A stretch of 64,000 nt of DNA. Origin: Chryseobacterium sp. T16E-39 (GTDB lineage Bacteria > Bacteroidota > Bacteroidia > Flavobacteriales > Weeksellaceae). Shown piece by piece: positions 17,195 to 26,156 of this stretch. Positions within the stretch are counted from its first letter, which is position 1. Every line of letters begins with the position of its first letter. The notes under the pieces are model-generated. The model made no database searches, was not told where the DNA came from, and saw only the letters and a program-made list of their open reading frames with translations. Location: positions 1,426,001 to 1,490,000 of the forward strand of contig NZ_CP022282.1 of the NCBI RefSeq assembly GCF_002216065.1. Reading direction: 5' to 3'. Position numbers and translations under genes: made by a program.

Positions 17195-17917
17195 ATGAAT
17201 CTGTACAATCTTATTATCCAGGACAAAGAAGAAGTCACCCTTAATGATGTATTCCTTGAAGATACCAATAGAAAGCATTTTGTACAGCTGATCAAAGAGC
17301 ACACCTACCTCAAAGAACTTCAGGAATATGGTCTTCCTGTCAATAATAAAGTTTTGCTTCAGGGAAGTTCAGGATGCGGAAAAACGATGACTGCAAAAGC
17401 TATTGCCAACGCGCTTGGTAAAAATATTATCATTTTAAACCTCAGCAATATAGTATCATCCCGAATTGGAGAAACCTCTCAGAACATCAAAATGATCTTT
17501 GATAAAGCAAGCCGGGAAAGATCAGTTCTTTTTCTTGATGAGCTCGATCAGATCGGCAAAGCAAGGGGCAGCGATGATAAAGACGTGGGAGAAATGAGAA
17601 GACTTGTTAATACTTTACTTCAGCTTATTGACTATTACCCCGAAAATTCACTGTTGCTTTGCGCAACAAACCATCCGGAAATTATTGACACCGCATTGTT
17701 GAGACGTTTTCAATTGAAGATCAATTACGAAATGCCTTCTAAAGAATCCCTGGATCATTTCTATGACAGCCTCTTATCTAAATTTCCAGATGATTTAAAG
17801 TCTGTTGAGCGCCACTACAACATTTCTTTTGCTGAAGCTAAAGATCACGCATTTACTATTGTGAAGGGAAATTTGATAAAAAAACTGGAAATGGAAACAC
17901 AATCAGCTCAATTATGA
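17195..17917 (+). CDS. AAA-family ATPase (240 aa)
   Basis: A single AAA module. Walker A is QGSSGCGKT (56-64), Walker B is VLFLDE (111-116), and sensor 1 is in LLLCATNHPEI. The arginine-finger region is DTALLRRFQLK. The first 45 residues form a short N-terminal region, and after the module about 50 residues form a small C-terminal lid. The arrangement resembles small FtsH/CbbX-like AAA proteins with no protease or membrane segment. It overlaps the following yggS gene by 4 bp and is probably cotranscribed with it. Substrate unknown. Confidence 0.85.
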   Translation: MNLYNLIIQDKEEVTLNDVFLEDTNRKHFVQLIKEHTYLKELQEYGLPVNNKVLLQGSSGCGKTMTAKAIANALGKNIIILNLSNIVSSRIGETSQNIKMIFDKASRERSVLFLDELDQIGKARGSDDKDVGEMRRLVNTLLQLIDYYPENSLLLCATNHPEIIDTALLRRFQLKINYEMPSKESLDHFYDSLLSKFPDDLKSVERHYNISFAEAKDHAFTIVKGNLIKKLEMETQSAQL

Positions 17918-18648
17918 AAGAAGACCTTCTCCATAATTTAGAAATCATTCAGAACAGGATAAGAAATGCCTGTGTAAAATCAGGCAGGAACCCCAATGAG
18001 GTAAAATTATTATTAGCAACAAAAACAGTATCTGCCGATCGGATAAAAACAGCACTGGAAAACGGTCAGACCTTAATCGGTGAAAACAAAGTTCAGGAGC
18101 TCAAAGAAAAATATGAAGATCTAAAAGAAGTTCCACACACAAACCATTTTATCGGCCATCTGCAAACCAATAAAATCAAAGATATTTTAAAATATGATGT
18201 TTCCTGTATACAGTCTGTAGACCGCCTGGAACTGGCAGAAAAACTACACGAAAGACTCCTCTTTGAAAATAAAACCATAGAGGTCTTAATTCAGGTAAAT
18301 ACTTCTAACGAAGACAGCAAATTTGGAGTTCATCCTGATCATGCAATTGAATTGATAAAAAAGGTGTCCGGATTGAATACAATAAAAATAAAAGGACTGA
18401 TGACAATCGGCCTGTTCAGTGCAGAAACGGAGAAAGTAAGACAATGCTTTAAAATCCTTAAAAACCTGCAACAGGAAATTATCCTTCAAACTATTCCACA
18501 TGTTGAAATGAAAGAGCTTTCTATGGGAATGAGCGGAGATCTGGAGACTGCCATTGAAGAAGGGTCTACTATCGTCCGTGTAGGAACTGCTGTTTTTGGA
18601 ACCAGGATCTATCCTGACAGCCATTACTGGAATGAAGGAACAATCTAA
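17914..18648 (+). CDS. yggS: YggS-family PLP homeostasis protein (244 aa)
   Basis: An alanine-racemase-like TIM barrel without the C-terminal domain. The PLP-binding Lys is expected in LLLATKTVSADRI (Lys37). Conserved YggS/PLPBP signatures follow: IGENKVQELKEKYE, HFIGHLQTNKIKDI, LIQVNTSNEDSKFGV, GLMTIGLF and LSMGMSGDLETAIEEGSTIVRVGTAVFG. The protein buffers pyridoxal 5'-phosphate and affects amino-acid metabolism rather than acting as an enzyme. It begins inside the last codons of the AAA ATPase gene (ATGA overlap). Confidence 0.93.
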   Translation: MKEDLLHNLEIIQNRIRNACVKSGRNPNEVKLLLATKTVSADRIKTALENGQTLIGENKVQELKEKYEDLKEVPHTNHFIGHLQTNKIKDILKYDVSCIQSVDRLELAEKLHERLLFENKTIEVLIQVNTSNEDSKFGVHPDHAIELIKKVSGLNTIKIKGLMTIGLFSAETEKVRQCFKILKNLQQEIILQTIPHVEMKELSMGMSGDLETAIEEGSTIVRVGTAVFGTRIYPDSHYWNEGTI

Positions 18649-18656
18649 AAAATAAG

Positions 18657-18722
18657 ACCTTCTCCCACTACCTGAAATTCATTTCATAAAAACAATATTT
18701 TTCTTTCCGAAATCGAGAAGGT
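18657..18722 (+). terminator. Possible terminator after yggS
   Basis: ACCTTCTC / GAGAAGGT, 8 bp perfect arms separated by about 50 nt, followed by seven T. The long loop makes this weaker than the others in the window. Confidence 0.45.
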
Positions 18723-18861
18723 GTTTTTTTAATTATAAAAAGTATCTGAACAGCTATAGTTTTGAGCGATGTACTATTCAAGGCATATAACTCTAAAATA
18801 TTTCACGCACAATCGGCATATTTATTGCTGATAATTCACTAATAACCAAACATATATACAC

Positions 18862-19047
18862 ATGATAAAAAAACTACTCCCTATTTGCTTATTTATAGCA
18901 ACGTTATTTCTGTTTTCTTGCGAAAAAAGTAATAGAAATTATCAAGTCAATGAAAGTCAAACTGCAATTGAAACCACATCAATAATCACCTTTGTTGTAG
19001 TGGCAGTCATACTTCTCATAGCATACACATCAAAAAGAAGACATTAG
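18862..19047 (+). CDS. Small lipoprotein with C-terminal membrane helix (61 aa)
   Basis: Its signal peptide ends in a lipobox: MIKKLLPICLFIATLFLFSC, with Cys20 as the lipidated residue. A 22-residue polar stretch (EKSNRNYQVNESQTAIETTS) follows, then a hydrophobic helix IITFVVVAVILLIAYTS and a basic tail KRRH. The protein may be anchored twice, by lipid and by helix, in the inner membrane. No family was recognised. It stands alone and is convergent with gcvP across a shared hairpin terminator. Confidence 0.6.
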   Translation: MIKKLLPICLFIATLFLFSCEKSNRNYQVNESQTAIETTSIITFVVVAVILLIAYTSKRRH

Positions 19048-19068
19048 AGGAAATAAACCCAAACAAAA

Positions 19069-19091
19069 ACCCACTCAGCAACTGAGTGGGT
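19069..19091. terminator. Bidirectional terminator between small lipoprotein gene and gcvP
   Basis: A 10-bp perfect stem (ACCCACTCAG / CTGAGTGGGT) with a CAA loop. A T-rich tract follows on the minus strand (TTTTTG), serving gcvP, which ends 33 bp away. Confidence 0.75.
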
Positions 19092-19123
19092 GATTATTTT
19101 ATGGTATCCGGAAAAGATTCCGA

Positions 19124-21982
19124 TTACATATAAGCTTCAATAGGCTCACAAGTACATACTAAGTTTCTATCTCCATAAGCTTCATCAACTCTTGAAACGG
19201 AAGCAAAGAACTTATGGTCTCTCACCCAATCTAATGGATAAGCTGCTTTTTCTCTGCTGTATGGTTTGTCCCAAGCATCAGAAATAACAAGCTGCTCTGT
19301 ATGTGGAGCATTTTTAAGTACATTGTTCGCTGCATCAGCTTCACCATTAGCAATCTCATCGATTTCTTTTTTAATAGCAATTAATGCCTCTGCAAAACGA
19401 TCGATCTCTGACTTACTTTCAGATTCTGTAGGCTCGATCATTAATGTACCTGCAACAGGGAAAGATACTGTAGGAGCATGGAAACCATAGTCCATTAATC
19501 TTTTCGCCACATCAGCCACTTCAATTCCTAATGACTTGAACTGACGGAAATCTACGATACATTCGTGAGCCACTTTTCCATTTTCATTTGAATATAAAAT
19601 AGGGAAATGCTCTGCTAAGATTTCTTTCAGGTAATTCGCATTTAAAATAGCGTGCTCTGTAGCCTTTTTCAATCCTGATGTTCCCAACATTTTAATATAT
19701 GCATAAGAAATATTCAAAATCAATCCTGAACCGTAAGGAGCTGCAGAAATACCTTCAATAGCTTCTTTAGAACCTATTTTAATATTAGCATTGGTAGGCA
19801 GGAATGGTACCAGGTGTTTAGCAACACAGATCGGACCCACTCCAGGACCTCCTCCTCCATGAGGAATAGCAAAAGTTTTATGAAGGTTTAAGTGGCAAAC
19901 ATCTGCTCCGATGTTTCCAGGACTTGTATATCCTACCTGAGCATTCATGTTGGCTCCGTCCATATACACCTGTCCACCGTGCTGGTGAATCAAATTGGTA
20001 ATCTCAATGATATTCGCATCAAAGAATCCGTAAGTAGACGGATAAGTGATCATTACACAAGATAGGTTTTCAGAATGCTGCTCTGTTTTTGCTTTTAAAT
20101 CTTCGAAATCGATTTCTCCGTTTTCAAGATTTTTAACAACTACAATTTTCATCCCGGCCATCGCTGCAGAAGCTGGATTGGTTCCGTGTGCAGACTGAGG
20201 AATCAATACTACATTTCTGTGGCCTTCACCTCTCGAAATATGGTATTCTCTGATCACCATTAATCCTGCATATTCTCCCTGAGCACCTGAATTAGGCTGA
20301 AGAGAGGTTCCTGCAAAGCCAGTGATTTTAGCAAGGTCTTTCTCCAGTTCACGGATCATTTCCTGATAACCTCCAGCCTGATCAACTGGTACAAATGGGT
20401 GAACACTTCCCCAATTATCCCATGAAAGTGGCAACATTTGGGTAGCAGCATTTAACTTCATCGTACAAGAACCAAGAGAGATCATTGAATGCGTTAATGA
20501 TAAATCTTTTCTTTCCAGACGCTTGATGTAACGCATCAATTCTGTTTCCGTATGATATTTATTGAATACTTCTTCCGTAAGAATTTCATCTTTTCTTAAA
20601 TTCTCTTCAGGAATACTGTATCCTTCTTTTATTTCTAATTTAAAAGTCTGCTTGTCTTTAAACTGAGCGAAAGAGGCCATTAGTGTATTCAATTTTTCTA
20701 ATGTTGTACTCTCGTTGATCGCAATACTTACAATTCCTTCTGTAAAATAGTTCAGATTAAGTTTATGATCAAGCATCATTCTTGATAATCTTCCTTTTTC
20801 ATCTTCACTCATGGTAATCTTTACCGTATCAAAGATCGGCTCCTCAACTGTCTGATAACCTAAAGCCTTAAGACCTCCTTTCAAAGCATTTGCTTTAAAG
20901 TGAATCTGATCAGCAATATAGTTCAATCCTTTAGGACCATGATAAACAGCATACATCCCTGCCATTACAGCCAAAAGAACCTGAGCTGTACAAATATTTG
21001 AAGTTGCTCTTTCTCTCTTGATGTGCTGCTCTCTTGTCTGCAAAGCCATTCTCAATGCACGTTTTCCGTACATATCCTGAGAAACTCCGATAATTCTTCC
21101 CGGAATATCTCTTTTATAATCTTCTTTACAAGAGAAGAATGCTGCGTGAGGGCCACCATAACCTAATGGAATACCGAATCTTTGTGAAGTTCCCACTGCA
21201 CAGTCTGCACCCATTGAAGCCGGAGACTTCAGTTTAACCAAAGCCATAGGATCACAAGCAACTGCTACCTGAAGATCTAATTTTTTATATTCTACGATAT
21301 CTTCAGTATAATCTAAGACGATACCATTTTTACCTGGATATTGCAATAAAACACCATAGTAAGAACCATCAAATTCGTGAGTTTTATGATCACCTACTAC
21401 AATCTCTATTTCCAGACCTTCTGCCTTTGTTTTTAATACGGAAATAGTTTGAGGTAAAACAAGGTCAGAAATAAAGAATTTATTAGCATTTACTTTTTTC
21501 TGATCTTTTGTTCTGTTATTAAAGAACATATGCATCGCCTCTGCTGCTGCTGTAGATTCATCCAACAATGAAGCATTAGCCAGTGCAAAACCGGTAAGAT
21601 CACACACAACAGTCTGGAAATTCAGAAGAGCTTCTAATCTTCCCTGTGCGATTTCCGCCTGATAAGGAGTGTAAGCTGTATACCAGCTTGGATTTTCAAA
21701 AATATTTCTTTGAATCGCCGATGGTAAAAGCGTATTATGATACCCAAAACCAATATAACTGGTATAATCAGTATTTTTCGATGCCAATTCTTTAGAATGA
21801 ATAAGCATCTGATATTCTGAAAGTGGTTCTGAGATATCAAGGTCTTTTTCTAAACGGATAGAAGAAGGAATGGTTTGAGAAATTAACTCTTCGATACTTG
21901 AAACGCCGACTCTTTCTAACATCGCCTGTTTATCGGCTTCATTTAGAGAAATGTGACGGCTCACAAACTGTTCTGTATTCAT
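19124..21982 (-). CDS. gcvP: Glycine dehydrogenase (decarboxylating), P protein (952 aa)
   Basis: The P protein of the glycine cleavage system. With PLP it decarboxylates glycine and passes the aminomethyl group to lipoyl-H protein. Length 952 fits the single-chain form, in which an N-terminal half (SYIGFGYHNTLLPSAIQRNIFENP...YTPYQAEIAQGR) is fused to the catalytic C-terminal half. The PLP-binding Lys lies in LNLHKTFAIPHGGGGPGVG, preceded by AHGTNPASAAMAGM. No other gcv gene (gcvT, gcvH) is adjacent, which is common in Flavobacteriia. The gene is single, ended by a hairpin, with a 458-bp upstream spacer shared with the porin gene. Confidence 0.97.
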   Translation of the reverse strand: MNTEQFVSRHISLNEADKQAMLERVGVSSIEELISQTIPSSIRLEKDLDISEPLSEYQMLIHSKELASKNTDYTSYIGFGYHNTLLPSAIQRNIFENPSWYTAYTPYQAEIAQGRLEALLNFQTVVCDLTGFALANASLLDESTAAAEAMHMFFNNRTKDQKKVNANKFFISDLVLPQTISVLKTKAEGLEIEIVVGDHKTHEFDGSYYGVLLQYPGKNGIVLDYTEDIVEYKKLDLQVAVACDPMALVKLKSPASMGADCAVGTSQRFGIPLGYGGPHAAFFSCKEDYKRDIPGRIIGVSQDMYGKRALRMALQTREQHIKRERATSNICTAQVLLAVMAGMYAVYHGPKGLNYIADQIHFKANALKGGLKALGYQTVEEPIFDTVKITMSEDEKGRLSRMMLDHKLNLNYFTEGIVSIAINESTTLEKLNTLMASFAQFKDKQTFKLEIKEGYSIPEENLRKDEILTEEVFNKYHTETELMRYIKRLERKDLSLTHSMISLGSCTMKLNAATQMLPLSWDNWGSVHPFVPVDQAGGYQEMIRELEKDLAKITGFAGTSLQPNSGAQGEYAGLMVIREYHISRGEGHRNVVLIPQSAHGTNPASAAMAGMKIVVVKNLENGEIDFEDLKAKTEQHSENLSCVMITYPSTYGFFDANIIEITNLIHQHGGQVYMDGANMNAQVGYTSPGNIGADVCHLNLHKTFAIPHGGGGPGVGPICVAKHLVPFLPTNANIKIGSKEAIEGISAAPYGSGLILNISYAYIKMLGTSGLKKATEHAILNANYLKEILAEHFPILYSNENGKVAHECIVDFRQFKSLGIEVADVAKRLMDYGFHAPTVSFPVAGTLMIEPTESESKSEIDRFAEALIAIKKEIDEIANGEADAANNVLKNAPHTEQLVISDAWDKPYSREKAAYPLDWVRDHKFFASVSRVDEAYGDRNLVCTCEPIEAYM

Positions 21983-22440
21983 TTTTTTTATTAGATTTTG
22001 TTTGTAAAAAAGATGGGTAAAATTACATTTTTTTAAGGGATTCTACAACAGTCAAAAATTAGTGATCAATATTGACAAATACTATAATTCAATAAACAGG
22101 TGTTTAAAATAAATTGGCATGAAATTTAAAAAATGTAAAAAATATTTATACCCTCAATTTTCTGATTTTTATTTCATATTTCCCAAAGAATATTGAACTT
22201 TTAATTAGTCATCTCCCATTTTATACCTTATTTATTCTTTTCGTTTTCTTATAAAATTAAATTTTTAAAGAAATAACCTCAGAAAATAATTCTGTAGTTT
22301 CATAAAAAAATAAAAGTTAGGTAGCAGGCGCTGCTGTGAAGTAACAGCTACAAAATGATTATTTGAAAGACACAAATAAATCCTACCTCTATTCAATTCA
22401 GGAGGAGATAGGTTCTAAATGATATTAAAGAACACAGCAC
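21983..22440. other. Divergent promoter region between gcvP and porin gene
   Basis: 458 bp without a gene. Most is AT-rich. From about 22310 a less AT-rich block with paired short complementary segments (GTAGC at 22322 and GCTAC about 25 nt on; GGAGGAGATAGG at about 22400) leads into the porin start and could be a structured 5' leader. No known riboswitch class was recognised. Confidence 0.35.
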
Positions 22441-23628
22441 ATGATGAAAAAACCCCAAAAAGGGCTTATGTCCTTATGCACTCTTGCATGCCTGCTTGCA
22501 ATTAATAATGTACAAGCACAGACCAAGCCAATAAGTCAATATTCAGACACAACAAACGATACATGGTCGGTATACATTAAAGGTTTTATCCAGACCGATG
22601 CAATGCTTGATTTCCAGAAAATGAAATTTAAAGACGGATTTAGAACTCCCTCTATTCTTATTCCGCAAGAAAATTCCATGAACAGCAATTTTAGCGTTAA
22701 ACAGTCTCAAATCAGACTGAGTATAAAACAGACTGATTCTGAGGGAAATTCAGATTTATCAGCCTATGTAGAAGTTGATTTTTTAGGATCCAACGGAACA
22801 ACAGCTCCCAGATTCAGACAGGGCTATCTCAAATGGAAAAACCTTCTGGTAGGACAAACATGGAGTAATTTCAGTGATTTTGATTTTTTCCCTAATATCA
22901 TTGATTTTGTAGGTCCTAATGGCAGCATGCTGATAAGAACCATCCAGGTCCGTTACTCAATACCCATTTCTAAAAAAGAGGTTTTGTCCCTATCATTAGA
23001 AGATCCGAATACAACAAACATTTTCCTTCGTGAAGGAAATACAAACTGGATCAAAAAATCCATTATCCCCATTATGACAGCGGTCTACAGATATGGCAAC
23101 GCTAAGGATTACGTTAAGGTAGGCGGAATATTGTCCCCTATAAGCTATGAAATAAAAGACGAAGTACTGCAACAGGCGAGCAATAAAACGGTTTTAGGAT
23201 ATGGAGGAATGATTTCAGCAAGGCTTTACAGCAATGAGGTAGATAACATCAGGGTTCAAAGCTCTTACGGAAAAGGTTATTCCAGCTATAACACTGTTTT
23301 GGGTGGAGAGAAATATGATGCGGTACCTGATTTGCAAAACAATAGATTAGAAACCCTTAAGCTGTTCAATATTCTTGGAGCATATGAGCATTGGTGGGCA
23401 TCCCAATGGAGCTCAACAGTTTATTACAGCTACTCTGAATTAGGAAAAAAAGATTTTATTCCGGAAAACATGATCCAGAATTTCCAAAACCTGGGAGTCA
23501 ATCTGATTTATCATCCTTATAAAAAGTTAAAGTTTGGTACAGAAGGAAGCTATGGGAAACTCAGTAATTTTGGCCGGCAGAAAGCAGAAGCTTTCAGGTT
23601 ACAATTCTCCTCTGTTCTTTCTTTCTAA
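22441..23628 (+). CDS. DcaP-like outer-membrane porin (395 aa)
   Basis: The signal peptide ends NNVQA before QTKPISQY. The mature protein opens with TWSVYIKGFIQTDAMLDF, typical of DcaP/trimeric porin-like proteins. FSVKQSQIRLSIK, then YVEVDFLGSNGTTAPRFRQGYLKWKNLLVGQTWSNFSD, follow as conserved porin phrases of this family. It ends with a classical closing strand FRLQFSSVLSF with a C-terminal Phe. DcaP porins admit small carboxylic acids and similar solutes; the solute is unknown here. Single gene behind a long leader, with two Met codons at the start. Confidence 0.85.
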   Translation: MMKKPQKGLMSLCTLACLLAINNVQAQTKPISQYSDTTNDTWSVYIKGFIQTDAMLDFQKMKFKDGFRTPSILIPQENSMNSNFSVKQSQIRLSIKQTDSEGNSDLSAYVEVDFLGSNGTTAPRFRQGYLKWKNLLVGQTWSNFSDFDFFPNIIDFVGPNGSMLIRTIQVRYSIPISKKEVLSLSLEDPNTTNIFLREGNTNWIKKSIIPIMTAVYRYGNAKDYVKVGGILSPISYEIKDEVLQQASNKTVLGYGGMISARLYSNEVDNIRVQSSYGKGYSSYNTVLGGEKYDAVPDLQNNRLETLKLFNILGAYEHWWASQWSSTVYYSYSELGKKDFIPENMIQNFQNLGVNLIYHPYKKLKFGTEGSYGKLSNFGRQKAEAFRLQFSSVLSF

Positions 23629-23739
23629 CCCTCTTAAATTGGGGTATATCAAAAGGTTGTACGTATAATAGATTCAAAATTTGGTTATATGAATAAATAG
23701 ATTTATGAAAAATTATTAATTATATTTATTCTAAATTAA

Positions 23740-23747
23740 TATATTTG
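23740..23747 (+). promoter_or_regulatory. -7 box (TATATTTG) directly before the 50-aa Cys-rich gene
   Basis: TATATTTG fits the Bacteroidota TAnnTTTG -7 consensus. It ends only 4 nt before the ATG at 23752, so transcription would begin at or next to the start codon (leaderless mRNA), unless the true start is the Met two codons later. No clear -33 box is visible. Confidence 0.4.
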
Positions 23748-23751
23748 CACC

Positions 23752-23904
23752 ATGAATATGATTACCCCATTTAAAGTACCTCCTCTTACACCTGTGTACT
23801 TCTTTAATAATGAAGATATGTACTGTGAAAAGAAATCTTGCTGCAAGAAATTTAAGAAAGGAAAAAGATGTAAAAAGTGTCCTGGAAGGAAAAAAATGGC
23901 TTAA
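23752..23904 (+). CDS. Small basic Cys-rich protein (50 aa)
   Basis: Fifty codons from ATG to TAA. The N-terminal half is neutral and Pro-rich (MNMITPFKVPPLTPVYFFNN). The C-terminal half is strongly basic with five Cys (Cys29, Cys34-like pair in KSCCKK, then RCKKC), ending CPGRKKMA. The Cys and Lys pattern suggests metal or nucleic-acid binding, but no family was recognised. A -7-like box lies immediately upstream. The gene is convergent with the J-domain gene and their stop codons are 1 bp apart. Confidence 0.55.
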   Translation: MNMITPFKVPPLTPVYFFNNEDMYCEKKSCCKKFKKGKRCKKCPGRKKMA

Positions 23905-23905
23905 T

Positions 23906-24553
23906 CTAAGCAAAACTTTTCATCAGAAAATAAACAGCCATTATTAAAAGTAATAATGCTGCCATAATCCAGATAATTTTTGGCTGACCTTTTGGGTTTG
24001 TTGGCGTTTTTGGCTGGCTTTTAAAAAGATCTTCCGCATTACTTCTAAATTTTTCTGAGCTGCTCTCAAAGACTTCTGTAATGGTAATCCCCTGTACTAC
24101 CGTTTTATGTAACAGCGAATTCGTTGCATGAAGCAAAAGTTGAAATTTACCCTCTTTAAATTCTGTGATCTTAAAAACCCTTTCCCCATATGCTTTTTCC
24201 AGACCGAAAGGAAGAACCTTTACGATGTCTGCATTGGTAGTCTGCCAGTTAATAATGATTTCCTCTCCCTTTTTTGCATGAATTTTATTAGACGTAAAAG
24301 TTTTAATCGCAGGTGGCGTATTATATCTGAAACTTTTCTGGTGATTCTCTAAATTCTGATCATAACTTTTTCTCATGCCTGAATCACTCAGCGTTTCATA
24401 AGCTTCCTGAATTTCCCGGAAACGGTCGGCAAAAAAATGGTCATTATCATTTTTATCAGGATGATATTTCAATGATAATTTTCTATAGGCCTTTTTGATG
24501 TCTTCTTCCGAAGCATCGTGAGGAACACCGAGAAAATAGTAGTAATCTTTCAT
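23906..24553 (-). CDS. J-domain protein with C-terminal membrane anchor (215 aa)
   Basis: The N-terminal 65 residues are a J domain ([32 protein letters not shown]) with the HPD tripeptide at 31-33, which stimulates DnaK ATPase. There is no Gly/Phe region or zinc domain. The middle segment (about 85-150) resembles an immunoglobulin-like beta sandwich ([27 protein letters not shown]). The C-terminus holds one hydrophobic helix, [19 protein letters not shown]. It would tether DnaK activity to the membrane. Single gene, separated from the sigma-factor operon upstream by a very strong hairpin. Confidence 0.85.
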   Translation of the reverse strand: MKDYYYFLGVPHDASEEDIKKAYRKLSLKYHPDKNDNDHFFADRFREIQEAYETLSDSGMRKSYDQNLENHQKSFRYNTPPAIKTFTSNKIHAKKGEEIIINWQTTNADIVKVLPFGLEKAYGERVFKITEFKEGKFQLLLHATNSLLHKTVVQGITITEVFESSSEKFRSNAEDLFKSQPKTPTNPKGQPKIIWIMAALLLLIMAVYFLMKSFA

Positions 24554-24779
24554 GTAGAACCTTACAAAAGTAAGAATTTATTTTTCTAAATAATTGGAAA
24601 CGATATAAGATTTTTATCATTGACCATCGACGACTTATCGTTCTATGGCAATAGTAGAAGCTATTAAGACCAAGCGGATTGGACATCCAATTAAAATATA
24701 TGAAATCCGCCTGATCTGCAAAATCTGCGGGAAATAGCATTCGTATATCATCCAAGTTTTCAGCTTGACTTATATAAAA

Positions 24780-24818
24780 AATTACGGCGCGGGAAGCATA
24801 GCTTCCCGCGCCGTAATT
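24780..24818. terminator. Very strong bidirectional hairpin terminator
   Basis: An 18-bp perfect stem around an ATA loop, with a GC-rich core (GGCGCGGGAAGC). Top-strand A-runs at 24775-24780 supply the T-tract for minus-strand transcripts, so it should end the sigma-factor operon 27 bp after its last stop codon. Confidence 0.85.
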
Positions 24819-24844
24819 AAACAATTTCAATTTAGTTATGAAGA

Positions 24845-25105
24845 TTAAGCTTCAGCTGCTTCCCTTCTTCTATTATGGCATCTTGATTTGAATTCTTTTT
24901 TGAATTTCCCTTTCAATTCCTGATATTGCTCATCGTTCATTTCTCTGATTTTATCTGCAAGACCAAAAGGTGATTTTTCTTTAATTCCATACTCATCAAA
25001 AATACCTCTGATAAATCTTTTTCTTTCTGCCATTTTTTTAACAGCTAATGCTACGCCTACTACAGCTAATGCTCCCAGAGCACCTTTTAATACTGAATTT
25101 TTCAT
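24845..25105 (-). CDS. Small membrane-anchored basic protein (86 aa), sigma operon
   Basis: The N-terminus is a hydrophobic helix (VLKGALGALAVVGVALAVK), followed by a charged helical region (EMNDEQYQELKGKFKKEFKSR). No family was recognised. The acidic/basic 'NDEQYQELKGKFKKEF' stretch is loosely like the Spy/CpxP-type LxxEQ helices seen in proteins next to ECF sigma factors, but this is weak. It is the last gene of a three-gene operon: sigma factor, 113-aa membrane protein, this. It may be an envelope-stress target of the sigma factor. Confidence 0.65.
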   Translation of the reverse strand: MKNSVLKGALGALAVVGVALAVKKMAERKRFIRGIFDEYGIKEKSPFGLADKIREMNDEQYQELKGKFKKEFKSRCHNRRREAAEA

Positions 25106-25196
25106 TTTTTCAAAATTTTAAATTTTACTACTTCTTGTTTTTTATATAGACGAATGAATTTTAATTTTACTTTACTACTTCTTTAAAAATTTCAAA

Positions 25197-25538
25197 CTAT
25201 TCGTTATTTCTATTGTGTCTGTTAAAGAATCCATTTTCACATTTACTTCTCCATATTTCTTTGAATTTTTCTCTTTCCTCAGGAGATAAATGCTGCATTC
25301 TTTCTCTCATTTTTCGTTCTTTAAAGTCCCTCATTCCCTTTCCAAAATGAAAACCTCCAAAAAGAATTTTACTTAGGATCAATATTCCCATTGCCTGCCA
25401 GTAGGTAATTGATTTCACCCCTAAAATATCAGGTAAAAGACAGTTCCAAAGCGACATGACAATCCATGTAACGGCTAAGAGGATTAATGGTGGACATAGT
25501 ATTAAAAAAATCCAACCTTTTTTATGTTTATGATTCAT
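25197..25538 (-). CDS. Membrane protein of sigma-factor operon (113 aa)
   Basis: Two predicted helices (GWIFLILCPPLILLAVTWIVMSLW and YWQAMGILILSKILFGGFHFG) are followed by a charged cytoplasmic tail: FKERKMRERMQHLSPEEREKFKEIWRSKC. The tail phrase LSPEEREKFKE resembles the LTPEQ/LSPEER helices of Spy/CpxP and of periplasmic heavy-metal sensors. The gene starts 18 bp after the sigma-factor stop. In Bacteroidota this position is often occupied by a protein tuning the sigma factor, so an anti-sigma or sensor role is possible but not shown. Confidence 0.7.
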   Translation of the reverse strand: MNHKHKKGWIFLILCPPLILLAVTWIVMSLWNCLLPDILGVKSITYWQAMGILILSKILFGGFHFGKGMRDFKERKMRERMQHLSPEEREKFKEIWRSKCENGFFNRHNRNNE

Positions 25539-25556
25539 AATATCTTTTTTCTATTT

Positions 25557-26111
25557 CTAACTGTTTAAATCTTCGTATAATGCTCTCAATCTGTTTCTCA
25601 GATGCTTTACAGCATAATTTTTTCTGCTGATAATGGTCTTTATATTTTCGCCCTGTTCATCAGCAATTTCCTGAAGGGTCTTATCATTTAATTCATTTTC
25701 CATATACACCAGTTTCTGTTTTTCAGGAAGTTCTTCTAAGGCCTCAAATAATTTCTTCCAGATTTCATCCTGAAACATCTTCACTTCAGGTCCGGCACTG
25801 TCATCCATTAATAAAATATCCTTGATTGAAAAGTCACCGTCTTCATCTTCATATACAAAATCTTCAAGATTTTCTGTTTTCTTCTTACGATAACGGTCTG
25901 TAATTTTATTAGCAGTCACCCGGTATAACCATCCCCCAACATTTACAATCTCAGATATATTGGTGATGTTACTGAACTGATACCAGACTTCCTGCAGAAT
26001 ATCTTCAGCATCTTCCGTATTTTTCACTTTCGGACGAATGAAAGACATCAATTTTCCTCCGTAGTTCGAAACGGTTTGTGAGATGATGTTTTCTTTCTCT
26101 TTCTGTGGCAT
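25557..26111 (-). CDS. ECF-type RNA polymerase sigma factor (184 aa)
   Basis: Region 2 is seen as MSFIRPKVKNTEDAEDILQEVWYQFSN and GGWLYRVTANKITDRYRKKK. After an acidic linker (EDFVYEDEDGD), region 4 reads LEELPEKQKLVYMENELNDKTLQEIADEQGENIKTIISRKNYAVKHLRNRLRALYED. This is a typical extracytoplasmic-function sigma-70. I start at MPQKEKEN, where family similarity begins; an upstream start at 26156 adds 15 residues. It heads an operon with two small membrane proteins and a very strong terminator. It probably responds to envelope signals and may autoregulate. Confidence 0.9.
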   Translation of the reverse strand: MPQKEKENIISQTVSNYGGKLMSFIRPKVKNTEDAEDILQEVWYQFSNITNISEIVNVGGWLYRVTANKITDRYRKKKTENLEDFVYEDEDGDFSIKDILLMDDSAGPEVKMFQDEIWKKLFEALEELPEKQKLVYMENELNDKTLQEIADEQGENIKTIISRKNYAVKHLRNRLRALYEDLNS

Positions 26112-26156
26112 TGTTATTTTTTCGACAACCTCCATATTACCATGACGATTGTACAT

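Noticed and set aside
21983..22440. A glycine or SAM riboswitch before gcvP
   Set aside because: No matching conserved core was recognised on the minus strand upstream of gcvP.
24483..24830. 115-codon minus-strand frame between the J-domain and sigma operon genes
   Set aside because: It runs through the strong palindromic terminator and the J-domain start, so it is not a credible gene.
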